DNA from: Allostella sp. ATCC 35155 | GTDB lineage: Bacteria > Pseudomonadota > Alphaproteobacteria > ATCC43930 > Allostellaceae | NCBI GenBank assembly: GCA_006738865.1 | Contig: AP019701.1 | Location: 2,476,001 to 2,540,000, forward strand | Direction: 5' to 3' | Length of the DNA: 64,000 bases | In this document: positions 52,107 to 64,000 of the stretch, in pieces | How the letters are laid out: each line of letters starts with the position of its first letter | Position numbering within the stretch: position 1 is the stretch's first letter | Translations under genes and position numbers: made by a program | The notes under the pieces: model-generated | Database searches by the model: none | Seen by the model: the letters and a program-made list of their open reading frames with translations, nothing else | What the model was told of the DNA's origin: nothing

Positions 52107-52242
52107 ATCGGGCGAAATGGTCCCGGTCACCGTCGTGGCTGCCGGACCTCTGCCGCCAACATAGCGACTGGGTGCGGGATTGCAACCGCACCCGCCCGCA
52201 ATTCCCGGGCCGCAAATGATTGAAACACAATGTAAATCGTCC

Positions 52243-52265
52243 GATTAACCGGATTGCGGTTAATC
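52243..52265. promoter_or_regulatory. Operator-like 23-bp palindrome upstream of pdhA
   Basis: GATTAACCG (52243-52251) and CGGTTAATC (52257-52265) are perfect 9-bp arms around a 5-bp spacer. It lies in the 201-bp AT-richer gap between the FtsB-like gene and pdhA. A second palindrome, GCTGC-att-GCAGC (52268-52280), adjoins it. It may be a repressor site for the pdh genes or a terminator for the upstream gene. Confidence 0.5.
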
Positions 52266-52294
52266 ATGCTGCATTGCAGCTAGAATCGGGCACC

Positions 52295-52621
52295 CTATCT
52301 CGCGGGTGCGATGTTGCGCAGGATCACGATGTCGTCGGGGTGTGCCAGGTTCAGCACCTCGCGCACGCGTTCGTCGAGCATGTCGCGGTCGAGGCTGTCG
52401 GGCCGCAACAGTGCGACGCGCCGCTCCAGCTCCTCGCGCTCGCCGCCGACCCGGCGAGCCTCCGCCTCGGTCTCCTGGATCCGCTCGTTGAGATCGCGCC
52501 AAGCGACCAGACCGCGGTCGCCGTGAACGAGGTGGTAGGCGAAATAGCCGATGACGGCGACGCCCAGCGCGGGCGCCACCCCCATCCGCATGACCCTACC
52601 GAACTCGCGACGAATCGACAT
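52295..52621 (-). CDS. FtsB-like septum formation initiator protein
   Basis: A 108-residue bitopic membrane protein. A short cytoplasmic basic N-terminus (MSIRREFGRVMRM), one membrane segment (about residues 15-33) and a coiled coil (ERIQETEAEARRVGGEREELERRVALL, about 50-76) are followed by RPDSLDRDMLDERVREVLNLAHPDDIVIL. This matches the DivIC/FtsB family, which bridges FtsL and FtsQ in the divisome. Its location 44 bp after eno and before pdhA is conserved in alphaproteobacteria and E. coli (eno-ftsB differs in spacing). Confidence 0.85.
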   Translation of the reverse strand: MSIRREFGRVMRMGVAPALGVAVIGYFAYHLVHGDRGLVAWRDLNERIQETEAEARRVGGEREELERRVALLRPDSLDRDMLDERVREVLNLAHPDDIVILRNIAPAR

Positions 52622-52665
52622 GCCCTTCACAGCACCACCGACCACGGCGCCCGTCAATGAACCGC

Positions 52666-54096
<1,431 letters not shown>

Positions 54097-54098
54097 TC

Positions 54099-54815
54099 AT
54101 GCCGACCATCCCCCTCGCAGACCGGATCGCCGCCGTGGATTGGGCCGCGACCACGGCGGCACTGGATGCCGACGGCCATGCCGTGCTGCCCGGACTCCTC
54201 TCGGCGGCGGAATCCGCGGCCGCGATCGCCCTCTTCGACGAGCGGGAGCGGTTCCGGCGGGAAGTGGTGATGGAGCGGCACGGCTATGGCCGCGGCAGCT
54301 ACCGATACTTCGCCGATCCCCTGCCGGAGCTGGTCGCCGGCCTGCGATCGGAACTCTACCGCCGGCTCGCGCCGCTCGCCGATCGCTGGGCCGAGCGCCT
54401 CGGCATCCCGGTGCGCTATCCGCCCGACCATGCGGCCTATCGTGCGCGCTGCCATGCCGCGGGGCAGACGCGGCCGACCCCGCTGCTGCTGCGCTACGGC
54501 GCCGGCGACTTCAATTGCCTGCACCAGGATCTCTATGGCGAGGAGGTCTTCCCGATCCAGGCCGTAGCCCTGCTGAACCGGCCGGGCGCCGATTTCGAGG
54601 GTGGTGAGTTCATTCTCGTCGAGCAGCGTCCGCGGCAGCAGTCGCGCGCCCATGTCGTCCCGCTCGGCCTCGGCGACGTCGCCCTCTTCGCCGTGCGCGA
54701 CCGTCCGGTCGCCGCAGCGCGCGGCTGGCGCCGGCAACAGCTGCGCCACGGCGTCGCGACCCTGCGCTCGGGCAGCCGCACGACCCTCGGCATCATCTTC
54801 CACGACGCGGCCTGA
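54099..54815 (+). CDS. 2-oxoglutarate/Fe(II)-dependent oxygenase
   Basis: A 238-residue non-heme iron oxygenase. The iron-binding His-x-Asp is in CLHQDLYGEEVFPIQ (about residues 138-140), the distal His in LRHGVATLRSG, and Arg in GSRTTLGIIFHDAA binds the 2-oxoglutarate carboxylate. The N-terminal DADGHAVLPGLLSAAE is typical of prolyl-hydroxylase-like (P4H) oxygenases acting on proteins or small molecules. It lies alone on the plus strand between eno and kdsA, divergent from eno and convergent with kdsA. The substrate is not evident. Confidence 0.85.
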   Translation: MPTIPLADRIAAVDWAATTAALDADGHAVLPGLLSAAESAAAIALFDERERFRREVVMERHGYGRGSYRYFADPLPELVAGLRSELYRRLAPLADRWAERLGIPVRYPPDHAAYRARCHAAGQTRPTPLLLRYGAGDFNCLHQDLYGEEVFPIQAVALLNRPGADFEGGEFILVEQRPRQQSRAHVVPLGLGDVALFAVRDRPVAAARGWRRQQLRHGVATLRSGSRTTLGIIFHDAA

Positions 54816-54828
54816 CGGCCGCCCGGCT

Positions 54829-55668
54829 TCAGCCGGCCGGCAGCGCCTTGGCGATGCGGTCGATCGCCATCATCGTCTCCACGATCGGCTGCAGGTCGGC
54901 GAAGCGGACCATGTTGGGGCCGTCGCTCGGCGCGCTGTCCGGATCCTGATGGGTCTCCATGAAGACGGCCGCGACTCCGACGGCCACCGCGGCCCGCGCC
55001 AGGACCGGCACGAACTGCCGATCGCCGCCGCTCGTCTTGCCCTGCCCACCCGGCTGCTGCACCGAATGCGTCGCATCGAAAACGACGGGGCAGCCGGTCT
55101 TCGCCATGATCGGCAGCGACCGCATGTCCGAGACGAGCGTGTTGTAGCCGAAGCTGGCTCCGCGCTCGCAGACCAGCGTATTCGGGTTTCCGGCCTGGTC
55201 CATCTTGGCGACGACGTTGGCCATGTCCCAGGGCGCCAGGAACTGCCCCTTCTTGATGTTGACCGGCCGACCGGTGCGGGCGGCGGCCAAAATCAGGTCG
55301 GTCTGACGGCAGAGGAAGGCCGGGATCTGCAGCACGTCGACCGCCTCGGCGACCGGCGCGCACTGCTCGGCCGTGTGGACGTCGGTCAGCACGGGGCAGC
55401 CCCAGCGCTCGCGCACCTCGGCCATGATCGGCAGGGCCTTCGCCATCCCGAGCCCACGCGGGCTGTCGACGCTGGTGCGGTTGGCCTTGTCGAACGAGGT
55501 CTTGTAGATGAGGCCGATGCCCAGACGCCCCGTCAGCTCCACCAACGCGTGCGACATCTCCATCGCATGGTCCCGGCTCTCGAGCGCACAGGGGCCGGCG
55601 ATCAGCGCCAGCGGCCGGTCGTTGCCGAGGGTGACGTTGCCGACATGGACGTGCCGAGGCTGGGTCAT
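54829..55668 (-). CDS. kdsA: 3-deoxy-D-manno-octulosonate 8-phosphate synthase
   Basis: A 279-residue enzyme condensing phosphoenolpyruvate with arabinose 5-phosphate to KDO 8-phosphate for lipopolysaccharide core synthesis. [53 protein letters not shown] and [14 protein letters not shown] are conserved, and the last also includes a metal-binding His. A Cys in the AGPCALE loop places it as possibly metal-dependent (class II). The start MTQPRH at 55668 is at the start of the conserved region; no strong ribosome site is visible. It is divergent from the membrane-protein gene across an inverted repeat. Confidence 0.94.
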   Translation of the reverse strand: MTQPRHVHVGNVTLGNDRPLALIAGPCALESRDHAMEMSHALVELTGRLGIGLIYKTSFDKANRTSVDSPRGLGMAKALPIMAEVRERWGCPVLTDVHTAEQCAPVAEAVDVLQIPAFLCRQTDLILAAARTGRPVNIKKGQFLAPWDMANVVAKMDQAGNPNTLVCERGASFGYNTLVSDMRSLPIMAKTGCPVVFDATHSVQQPGGQGKTSGGDRQFVPVLARAAVAVGVAAVFMETHQDPDSAPSDGPNMVRFADLQPIVETMMAIDRIAKALPAG

Positions 55669-55712
55669 GGCAGATGCGCTTTCCGTCGAAGGTCGGGTCG
55701 CCGCGATAGATA

Positions 55713-55750
55713 GTCTCAAGGCCGCCCAGTTGCGAGCCCGGCCTTGAGAC
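55713..55750. promoter_or_regulatory. 11-bp inverted repeat in the kdsA intergenic region
   Basis: TCTCAAGGCC (55714-55723) and GGCCTTGAGA (55740-55749) are perfect complements, extended by a flanking G-C pair, with a 16-nt spacer. It lies 45 bp upstream of the kdsA start and overlaps the TTG that opens the frame of the next gene. It could be an operator serving both divergent genes. Confidence 0.45.
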
Positions 55751-56235
55751 GCGGCCTCGTGCCCCAGGCCGCCACCGCCCTGCTGGCGGTCGTCCTGATC
55801 TATGCCGGAACGACGATTCCCGACACCGACCAATGGCTGCCCCTCCTCGGCCACCGCTCGATCGTCACCCACAGCCTGCTCATTCCAGGACTGATCCTGC
55901 TGCGCTGGCCGATGGTCGGCGGCATGCTGGCAGGCGGCTTCGCCATCCACCTCGCCGCCGACCTGCTGTCGCGCAAATGGGTGGGCTATGCCCTCGTCAA
56001 ACTGCCGCTCGCCGGCTCGCTCGGCGCCACCGGGTCGCAACTGTTCCTGGCGGCGAACGTCCTGCTCGGCCTCTGGCTCTATCACCGGGCGGCGGCCATG
56101 TCCGGCGCGGCCCGCGCCGCCTGGGCGACCTTCGGGGCGGCCGCCCTGCTCTACTTTCTCGTCAACGAGCGCTGGTGGCTCCTGGCGGTCCCCGCCCTCG
56201 TCCTCGCCCTGCTTCTCGCCCGCTGGCGCCGCTAG
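55744..56235 (+). CDS. YdjM/DUF457-like integral membrane protein
   Basis: Up to 163 residues with about four hydrophobic segments. [27 protein letters not shown] matches the signature of the LexA-regulated membrane hydrolase family YdjM (P-D-x-D, then H-R-x-x-T-H-S), whose His and Asp residues may bind metal. The start is uncertain: TTG at 55744 lies inside an inverted repeat and has no ribosome site, and GTG at 55759 is the next choice. An in-frame stop at 55711 prevents anything longer. Function is unproven even in E. coli. Confidence 0.75.
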   Translation: MRRGLVPQAATALLAVVLIYAGTTIPDTDQWLPLLGHRSIVTHSLLIPGLILLRWPMVGGMLAGGFAIHLAADLLSRKWVGYALVKLPLAGSLGATGSQLFLAANVLLGLWLYHRAAAMSGAARAAWATFGAAALLYFLVNERWWLLAVPALVLALLLARWRR

Positions 56236-56247
56236 AGAGTCTCCGCG

Positions 56248-57663
56248 TCAGCCGGCATGGGCGCTGTCGAGATAGGCGCGCCCGGCATAGAGGCGGCGGA
56301 TGAGGCGGCGGCCGGCCGAGCGGACCTCCTCGATCCTGCCCTCGCCAGCTTCTCCTCCGCCCTCCAGCGCCTCTTCCAGGACGCGGCCGTCCATCGTCCC
56401 GTCGTCCTCGATTCCGAGATGCCGCAGGATCGTCGGGGCGACGTCGATCGTCCCCGCTGGAAGCGGAGAGGAATAGCCGGGCCGCGCCCCGCTGCCGCCG
56501 ACGATGAGGACGTTCGCCATCTCGCGCGGGTGCAGCCCCCCATGCATGCTGCCGCCGACCGGGATGGCATTGTGGAAGAGGCAGCCGCCGTCGATGCCGT
56601 GGGCGTCGAGTTCGTCGTCGGTCGCCATGCAGTAATAGAGGTCGGGTGCGTCCGGGTGGTCGCAGGCGACCAGCCGGCGGTCGAAGCTCCCGGCGACGAG
56701 CCCCGTCCGCCCGTCGCCGCCGCGCGTGAAGACATGGCCGCACCAGGGCTGGCCGAGCAGCCATTCCGCCACCTCCGCCAGCTGGCGCTCGCCGCCGCCG
56801 GGCAGGGATATGCCGCCGGAATAGCCCGGCTGGTGGTCCTGCTCGCCGAATCGATCGCGCACCAGGGTCGGGGCGTCGATCGTCGCCCGGGTCGTGACGT
56901 GCCCATGGTCCGACATCACGATGACCTGCGGGCGGCGTTCCGCCGGCTCGGCATCGACCCGGTCGAGGACGCGGGCGAAGGCAGCGTCCGCCCCGGACAG
57001 GGCCGCCAACCCCTCCGCCGTGCCGATACCGCGATAGTGCCAGGTGCTGTCCGGGTCGGAGAGCCAGAGGACGGCGAGGTCCGGGTCGAGGTCGGGAAGG
57101 ACGTGGTCGAGCAGCACCGTCGCCGCCCAGTGCATCCGCGGCGTGTTCGGCGCGGCCCCCTCGGGGATCGGCCCGGCCTTGGCCGTGGCCGCGGCCATCG
57201 CCGCGGCCGGCTGCGTCGCACCGCTGCCGTGCGCCGACAGGGTGACATGGCCGAGCTCGGCCGCGCGATGGTTGAGAAGCCGGGTCGCGCCGGGCGAGGC
57301 CGTGGAGATCACCGTCATCCGCCGCCCGGCCGCCGCCAGCCGTTCGCCCAGCGAGGGCCGCTGCAGCAGCCGACCGCCCCGGCTCGCCGCGAGACGGTCG
57401 AGATGATCCAGCTTGGCCGTCTGGACATGCCCAGCCTGCCGGCTGATGAAGGCATTGGCGACGAGCCCGTGGCGGCCCGGATGGCACCCGGTGACGAGGC
57501 TCGACACGGCCACCCGCGTCTCGCTGGGAAAAACGGTGCGGCTCAACGGAAAGGCGGCCGAGCGCGCGCGAAAGCGGGAGAGGCTGGGCATCCGCTGCGG
57601 CGTGATCATGTCGGGCCGCAGGCCGTCGAACACCACCAGAAGCACCCGGCGTCGCGTCACCAT
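56248..57663 (-). CDS. Alkaline-phosphatase-superfamily phosphodiesterase
   Basis: A 471-residue type I phosphodiesterase/nucleotide pyrophosphatase. The N-terminal VVFDGLRPDMIT provides the first metal-binding Asp, Thr in FPSETRVAVSSLVTG is the nucleophile, and VIMSDHGHVTTRATI gives the later Asp-His pair; WLSDPDSTWH adds another metal pair. No signal peptide is obvious, so it may be cytoplasmic. It is 18 bp downstream of the glycerophosphodiesterase gene, suggesting joint action on phosphodiesters such as glycerophospho-compounds or nucleotides. Substrate unproven. Confidence 0.85.
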   Translation of the reverse strand: MVTRRRVLLVVFDGLRPDMITPQRMPSLSRFRARSAAFPLSRTVFPSETRVAVSSLVTGCHPGRHGLVANAFISRQAGHVQTAKLDHLDRLAASRGGRLLQRPSLGERLAAAGRRMTVISTASPGATRLLNHRAAELGHVTLSAHGSGATQPAAAMAAATAKAGPIPEGAAPNTPRMHWAATVLLDHVLPDLDPDLAVLWLSDPDSTWHYRGIGTAEGLAALSGADAAFARVLDRVDAEPAERRPQVIVMSDHGHVTTRATIDAPTLVRDRFGEQDHQPGYSGGISLPGGGERQLAEVAEWLLGQPWCGHVFTRGGDGRTGLVAGSFDRRLVACDHPDAPDLYYCMATDDELDAHGIDGGCLFHNAIPVGGSMHGGLHPREMANVLIVGGSGARPGYSSPLPAGTIDVAPTILRHLGIEDDGTMDGRVLEEALEGGGEAGEGRIEEVRSAGRRLIRRLYAGRAYLDSAHAG

Positions 57664-57681
57664 GCCACCGCCCCCCGCGCC

Positions 57682-60041
<2,360 letters not shown>

Positions 60042-60126
60042 TCAGGATATCCCCGCGGTCGAGTCTTCCCCAACCGCGATTTTCAGCGACGGGCGAATCC
60101 GGAAGAATCCGCCCGTACGGACGAAG

Positions 60127-60444
60127 TCAGTTGGCCTGCGGCACCGCCGGGGCGGCGGGTGCAGCGGGAGTGGCCGGCGGCTGGTCGACGATGGAGCGCG
60201 GCTTGACCGCGCCGCCCGTCAGATGCACGAGGGACAGGCTGGTGACGACGAAGCAGATCGCCAGGATCGCCGTCGTCCGCGTGAGCAGGTTGGCCTGGCC
60301 GCGCCCGGACAGGAACCCGCCCATGCCGCCGCTGCCGCCACTGCCGCCAATGCCGAGCGCGCCGCCCTCGCTGCGCTGCAGCAGGATGACGACGACCAGC
60401 GCCAGGGCAATGAGCAGGTGGATGACGAGGATGACCTGCGCCAT
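60127..60444 (-). CDS. secG: Protein translocase subunit SecG
   Basis: A 105-residue inner-membrane subunit of the SecYEG translocon. Two membrane segments (about residues 3-22 and 53-74) flank the conserved loop RSEGGALGIGGSGGSGGMGGFLSGRGQANLLTRTTA. The N-out, C-out arrangement follows the family. The C-terminal tail is Pro/Ala-rich. The start ATG at 60444 has an AGGA site. Its place between tpiA and pyrG is the common alphaproteobacterial order. Confidence 0.95.
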   Translation of the reverse strand: MAQVILVIHLLIALALVVVILLQRSEGGALGIGGSGGSGGMGGFLSGRGQANLLTRTTAILAICFVVTSLSLVHLTGGAVKPRSIVDQPPATPAAPAAPAVPQAN

Positions 60445-60561
60445 GGAGGAATTCCTGAACAGTCTAACCGGGAAGTCGCCCGGTATGTAATCGTTCGCCG
60501 CGCCGCGCGCCAGTGGCGAAATCGCCCTCCGCCCGACGGACCCTTCAAGCTCGCGGGCAGC

Positions 60562-61317
60562 TCAGCCGACCGCGGCGCCGATCGCCCAGAAATCCTCGGC
60601 GACGAGGCTGGCGCCGCCGACCAGGGCTCCGTCCACGTCCGGCAGGCGCAGCAGCGCGGCGGCGTTTCCCGGCTTCACCGAGCCGCCATAGAGGATGCGG
60701 AGCCCGGACGCGTCGATCGCCGACGGCGCGCAGGCGCGGATATGGGCATGCATAGCCTGGACGTCGGCGGTGGTCGGCGTCCGGCCGGTGCCGATCGCCC
60801 AGACCGGTTCGTAGGCGACGACCGTGTTGGCCTGGGTCGCCCCCGCCGGGATCGAGCCGGCGACCTGGCGGGCGACGACGGCATGCGCCTTTCCGGCGTC
60901 GCGCTCGGCCTCGGTCTCGCCGACACAGACGATCGCGATCAGGCCGGCGGCATGGGCCGCGGCCGCCTTTGCCGCCACCGCGGCGTCGTCCTCGCCATGA
61001 TCGGTACGCCGCTCGGAATGCCCGACGATGACGTAGCCGCAGCCGGCATCGGCCAGCATCGCCGCCGAAATGTCGCCGGTATGCGCGCCGGAGGCCGCGT
61101 GGTGGCAGTCCTGGCCGCCAACCGCCACCGGCGATCCGGCGAGGGCGGCAGCCACCGTGGCGATGACCGTCGCCGGCGGGCATATCACCCAGTCGCAGGG
61201 CGGGGCGTCGGCGCCGCCGGCGCGCAGCGCGAGGTCTCGGGTCCGGGCCGCGGCGTCGGCCGCCAGCCCGTTCATCTTCCAGTTCCCGGCGATCAGCGGG
61301 CGTCGAACTTGGTCCAT
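60562..61317 (-). CDS. tpiA: Triosephosphate isomerase
   Basis: A 251-residue TIM-barrel enzyme interconverting dihydroxyacetone phosphate and glyceraldehyde 3-phosphate. [13 protein letters not shown] carries the Asn-Lys pair, [10 protein letters not shown] carries the catalytic His, and [15 protein letters not shown] carries the catalytic Glu; [10 protein letters not shown] and GALVGGASL bind phosphate. It is the first gene of the leftward tpiA-secG-pyrG series and is divergent from ppiD across about 128 bp. Confidence 0.96.
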   Translation of the reverse strand: MDQVRRPLIAGNWKMNGLAADAAARTRDLALRAGGADAPPCDWVICPPATVIATVAAALAGSPVAVGGQDCHHAASGAHTGDISAAMLADAGCGYVIVGHSERRTDHGEDDAAVAAKAAAAHAAGLIAIVCVGETEAERDAGKAHAVVARQVAGSIPAGATQANTVVAYEPVWAIGTGRTPTTADVQAMHAHIRACAPSAIDASGLRILYGGSVKPGNAAALLRLPDVDGALVGGASLVAEDFWAIGAAVG

Positions 61318-61445
61318 GCAGCCTGTTTACCACGCCCCGTCGGGGCCCGGCCAGCATGGGCCGGCCGATAGACGTTGCTGGCGAAAGGCCCCGTCCCTAT
61401 GATCCGCGGCCTTTATCAACCACCCGACGCGATATCGCAAAGCCC

Positions 61446-63323
61446 ATGCTCCAGGCCATCCGCAGTCGCGCCACCTCCTGGGTGGTCAAGATTCTCTTCG
61501 CGCTCCTGATCCTCAGCTTTGCTGTCTGGGGGATCGGCGACATCTTCCGCCAGCCCGGCGCCGAGGCCACGGTCATCCGCGTCGGCGACCAGGAGATCAG
61601 CGGCCTCGAGGTCGTGAACCAGATCCGCCAGGATGTCGAGCAGCTCCGGCCGATGTTCGGCGGCACGCTGGACATGGCCCAGGCGCGCGAACTCGGGATC
61701 GTCGACCGCTCGATCGAGCAGATCGTGGAGCGGCGCCTCTACGCCGAGGCCGCAAGGGAACTCGGGATCCTGGTCGGTGACGACGCCCTGCGGCAGACGC
61801 TCGCGGCCAATCCGCAATTCCGCTCGGCCGGCCAGTTCGATGCCCGCGTCTTCCAGTCGGTGCTGCAGCAGATGCGCACGACCGAGCAACGCTATGTCGC
61901 CCTGCTGCGCCAGGACATCGCGCGCGTCGCGCTGACCGACCCGGTCGTCGCCGGCGCCGACGCCAGCCGCACCGCCGCGGGCCTGCTCTATCGCCATCGC
62001 AACGAAAAGCGGCGCGCCGAGACGGTCGTCGTGCCCCGGTCGCTCTTCCCGGACGTCGGGACACCCGACGATGCCGCCCTGGAGGCGACCCTGAAGCGGC
62101 TCGAGGACCGGTTCTCGACGCCGGAAATGCGCCGCGCGACCGCGATCGTCCTCAGCCCCGACGCCCTGATGGAGAGCGTCGCCGTCGGGGATGCCGAGGT
62201 TGCGGCGGAGTACGAGCGTCGCAAGGCCGAATACACCCGGCCCGAACAGCGCCGGCTGCAGCAGATCCTGGTATCCGACGAGGCGGTCGCCAAGCAGGTG
62301 TCCGAGGCCCTGGCGGCGGGTCAGGATTTCGCCACCGTCGCCCGCGACATCGCCAAGCAGGATCCCGCCATGCTCGACATCGGACTGACCGAGCGCGCCG
62401 GCCTGCCCGAGGAACTGGCACCCGTGTTCGATACGCCGGTCGGTCAGGCGACCGCGCCGTTGCGCAGCGCGCTCGGCTGGCATGTCGTCCGCGTTGCGGA
62501 AATCGTCCCCGAAGCGGTTCGGCCCCTTGCGGAGGTTCGCGACGAGATCGCCCGGTCATTGCGCCGGGACCGCGCGCTCGACGCATTGGCCGACCAGGCG
62601 ACCAAGCTCGAGGACGCGCTCGCCGGCGGCGCCGGCATGGACGAGGCCGCCGCCGCGGTCGGCGTCGCGCCGCTCGCCCTGCCGCCGCTCGACCGCCAGG
62701 GCCGGGGCGCCGACGGACAGCCGGTCACGCCGCTGCCCGGCGGCCCGGAACTGCCCCGGATCGCCTTCGACACCGCCAGCGGGGAGACCGCCCCGCTGGT
62801 CGAGATGCCCGAGGGCGGCTACCTCGTCGTCCATGTCGACGAGGTGATCCAGCCCCGCATCCGGCGCCTGGAGGAGGTTCGCGACGCGGTGGCCCAGGCC
62901 TGGACCGAGCAGCAGCAGGCCGAAGCCGCCGACAAGCTGGCCGACGAGATCCTGGCCGCGGTCAAGGCCGGCCGGAGCTTGGCCGAGGCGGTCGCCGATC
63001 GCAGCCTCGAGGTCAAGCCGGTGGGCCCGTTCACCCGGGCCGGCGGCCGTGAGGCGGTGCCCCTGCCCCAGTCGGCCGTGACGGCACTGTTCGCCGGGCC
63101 GGTCGGAACGGCCGCAAAGGGCCCCGTCGGCGAGGGTGTGGCGGTCGGCGTGCTGACGGCGATCGAGCCCGTCGATCCGGCCCAGGATCAGGCCGCCGTC
63201 GATACCCTGCGGGAGACGCTGGAGCGCGACATCGCGGCCGAGCTCGGCCAGGAACTGAGCCAGGCCCTGCGCGGCCGCGTCCCCGTCGAGATCGATCGCG
63301 CCGCGATCGACCGCCTGCTCTAG
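61446..63323 (+). CDS. ppiD: PpiD-type periplasmic peptidyl-prolyl isomerase
   Basis: A 625-residue membrane-anchored chaperone of the SurA/PpiD family. One N-terminal membrane segment (VVKILFALLILSFAVWGIGDIF, about residues 15-36) places the rest in the periplasm. An N-terminal chaperone domain (about 40-230) and a parvulin-type rotamase domain (about 265-370, RPEQRRLQQILVSDEA...LGWHVVRV) follow, with a long C-terminal helical region. The parvulin active site looks only partly conserved, as in E. coli PpiD. The start at 61446 gives the usual length; the open frame to 61356 adds low-complexity sequence. trpE follows after 11 bp. Confidence 0.9.
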   Translation: MLQAIRSRATSWVVKILFALLILSFAVWGIGDIFRQPGAEATVIRVGDQEISGLEVVNQIRQDVEQLRPMFGGTLDMAQARELGIVDRSIEQIVERRLYAEAARELGILVGDDALRQTLAANPQFRSAGQFDARVFQSVLQQMRTTEQRYVALLRQDIARVALTDPVVAGADASRTAAGLLYRHRNEKRRAETVVVPRSLFPDVGTPDDAALEATLKRLEDRFSTPEMRRATAIVLSPDALMESVAVGDAEVAAEYERRKAEYTRPEQRRLQQILVSDEAVAKQVSEALAAGQDFATVARDIAKQDPAMLDIGLTERAGLPEELAPVFDTPVGQATAPLRSALGWHVVRVAEIVPEAVRPLAEVRDEIARSLRRDRALDALADQATKLEDALAGGAGMDEAAAAVGVAPLALPPLDRQGRGADGQPVTPLPGGPELPRIAFDTASGETAPLVEMPEGGYLVVHVDEVIQPRIRRLEEVRDAVAQAWTEQQQAEAADKLADEILAAVKAGRSLAEAVADRSLEVKPVGPFTRAGGREAVPLPQSAVTALFAGPVGTAAKGPVGEGVAVGVLTAIEPVDPAQDQAAVDTLRETLERDIAAELGQELSQALRGRVPVEIDRAAIDRLL

Positions 63324-63334
63324 GGTCGGCCGCC

Positions 63335-64000
63335 ATGGAGGCATCCCCGCAGTTCGACGCGTTCTCGGTCGCCTACGAGGCGGGACGGCCGCAGGTCGTG
63401 TGGTGCGACTTCGTGGCCGACCTGGAGACGCCGGTGTCGGCCTTCCTCAAGATGGCCGACCGGCAGCCGCTGAGCTTCCTCTTCGAGTCCGTGGAAGGCG
63501 GTGCGGTGCGGGGCCGCTATTCCGTGATCGGGCTGAAGCCCGACCTCGTCTGGCGCTACCGCGACGGCGTGGCCGAGATCAACCGGTCGGCGCGCTTCGA
63601 CCGCGATGCCTTTTCCGCCATGGACATGGGCGGGCTGGAGGCGCTGCGCGCCGTCGTCGAGGAATCGCAGATCGCCCTGCCGCCCGAATTGCCGCCCATG
63701 GCGGCCGGGGTGTTCGGCTATCTCTCCTACGACATGGTCCGGCTGATGGAACGCCTGCCGGACAAGAACCCCAACACCTTGGGGGTGCCGGATTCGATCT
63801 TCGTCCGGCCGACGATCGTCGCCATCTTCGACAACATCCTCGATCGCGTGACGCTGGTGACGCCGGTCTGGCCGGAGGGTGGGATCGCCGCGCGGGCCGC
63901 CTACGACCGGGCGCGCGAACGCCTCTCCGACGTGCTGGCCGATCTCGAACGCAGCCTGCCGCATCGCCGCGAGCCGGCGGCCGCCGCCGGGGAAATGCCC
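63335..64000 (+). CDS. trpE: Anthranilate synthase component I (N-terminal part, cut by window end)
   Basis: The first 222 codons of anthranilate synthase large subunit, which makes anthranilate from chorismate in tryptophan synthesis. VWCDFVADLETPVSAFLKMADRQPLSFLFESVEGGAVRGRYSVIGLKPDLVWRY is the conserved N-terminal domain, split here: it includes the ESVEGG tryptophan-feedback motif. AGVFGYLSYDMVRLMERLPDKN follows. The ATG at 63335 is 11 bp after the ppiD stop; the catalytic C-terminal half lies beyond the window. The ppiD-trpE order is conserved in alphaproteobacteria. Confidence 0.92.
   Translation, partial: MEASPQFDAFSVAYEAGRPQVVWCDFVADLETPVSAFLKMADRQPLSFLFESVEGGAVRGRYSVIGLKPDLVWRYRDGVAEINRSARFDRDAFSAMDMGGLEALRAVVEESQIALPPELPPMAAGVFGYLSYDMVRLMERLPDKNPNTLGVPDSIFVRPTIVAIFDNILDRVTLVTPVWPEGGIAARAAYDRARERLSDVLADLERSLPHRREPAAAAGEMP

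Noticed and set aside
48194-52219. A 1341-residue open frame on the plus strand opposite the pdh genes
   Set aside because: It is antisense to five clear genes. Its Arg/Asp/Gly/His-rich, motif-free translation is the usual effect of third-position GC bias.
54823-54836. Hairpin CCGGC/GCCGG between the oxygenase gene and kdsA as a terminator
   Set aside because: The stem is only 5 bp and overlaps the kdsA stop codon; such stems are frequent by chance at this GC content.
60467-60484. ACCGGG/CCCGGT inverted repeat in the secG leader as an operator
   Set aside because: Six-base GC arms are expected often here and no other regulatory signal supports it.

Overview
The window is a 64 kb stretch of very GC-rich chromosomal DNA from a free-living alphaproteobacterium. 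Rhodospirillales or Azospirillales seem likeliest, inferred from gene order and family types, not from a database match. Pointers are the dusB-ntrB-ntrC-ntrY-ntrX-trkA-hfq-hflX string, a fused ispDF gene, a pyruvate dehydrogenase E1-beta carrying its own lipoyl domain, and the tpiA-secG-pyrG / ppiD-trpE arrangement. Coding is dense: no gap exceeds about 200 bp and many neighbours overlap by 1-4 bp.

Region 0-18.5 kb is accessory. After tRNA-His come an M20 deacylase and a glycine-zipper lipoprotein. A six-gene leftward operon follows (8507 to 1887): a polyamine-type ABC importer, an AbgB-like M20 amidohydrolase and an arginine-deiminase-fold enzyme. Next are a CHAD protein, an amidase, a class II aldolase, a two-part glycosyltransferase, a DUF1989 protein, a sulfotransferase-like protein, a RidA protein, a LysE exporter and an acetyltransferase beside tRNA-Ser. 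Several of these enzymes hydrolyse amide or amidine nitrogen, which suggests scavenging of an organic nitrogen compound (inference).

Region 18.6-29.4 kb runs rightward and mixes envelope and replication functions: DUF218 protein, lytic transglycosylase, rlpA, dacA, tmk, holB, metG, tatD, an MBL-fold hydrolase, mazG and a YdfG-like reductase. Most junctions are stop/start overlaps.

Region 29.4-43.1 kb runs leftward: a cytochrome-assembly-like membrane protein, dusB, both nitrogen two-component systems (NtrBC and NtrYX), trkA, a D-amino acid transaminase with a HAD phosphatase, hfq, hflX and an inositol-phosphatase-family protein. hfq has a recognisable promoter and a short structured leader.

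Region 43.2-54 kb holds the rightward ispDF-pgpA-cinA operon. It meets the leftward pyruvate dehydrogenase block: eno, an FtsB-like protein, pdhA, pdhB, pdhC, lpd, lipA and a COQ10/RatA-like protein. A strong 23-bp palindrome lies upstream of pdhA.

Region 54-64 kb contains a 2-oxoglutarate oxygenase, kdsA, a YdjM-like membrane protein, a leftward tpiA-secG-pyrG-GDPD-phosphodiesterase series, and rightward ppiD followed by the first part of trpE, which is cut by the window edge. No CRISPR array, insertion sequence, prophage or rRNA gene was seen.
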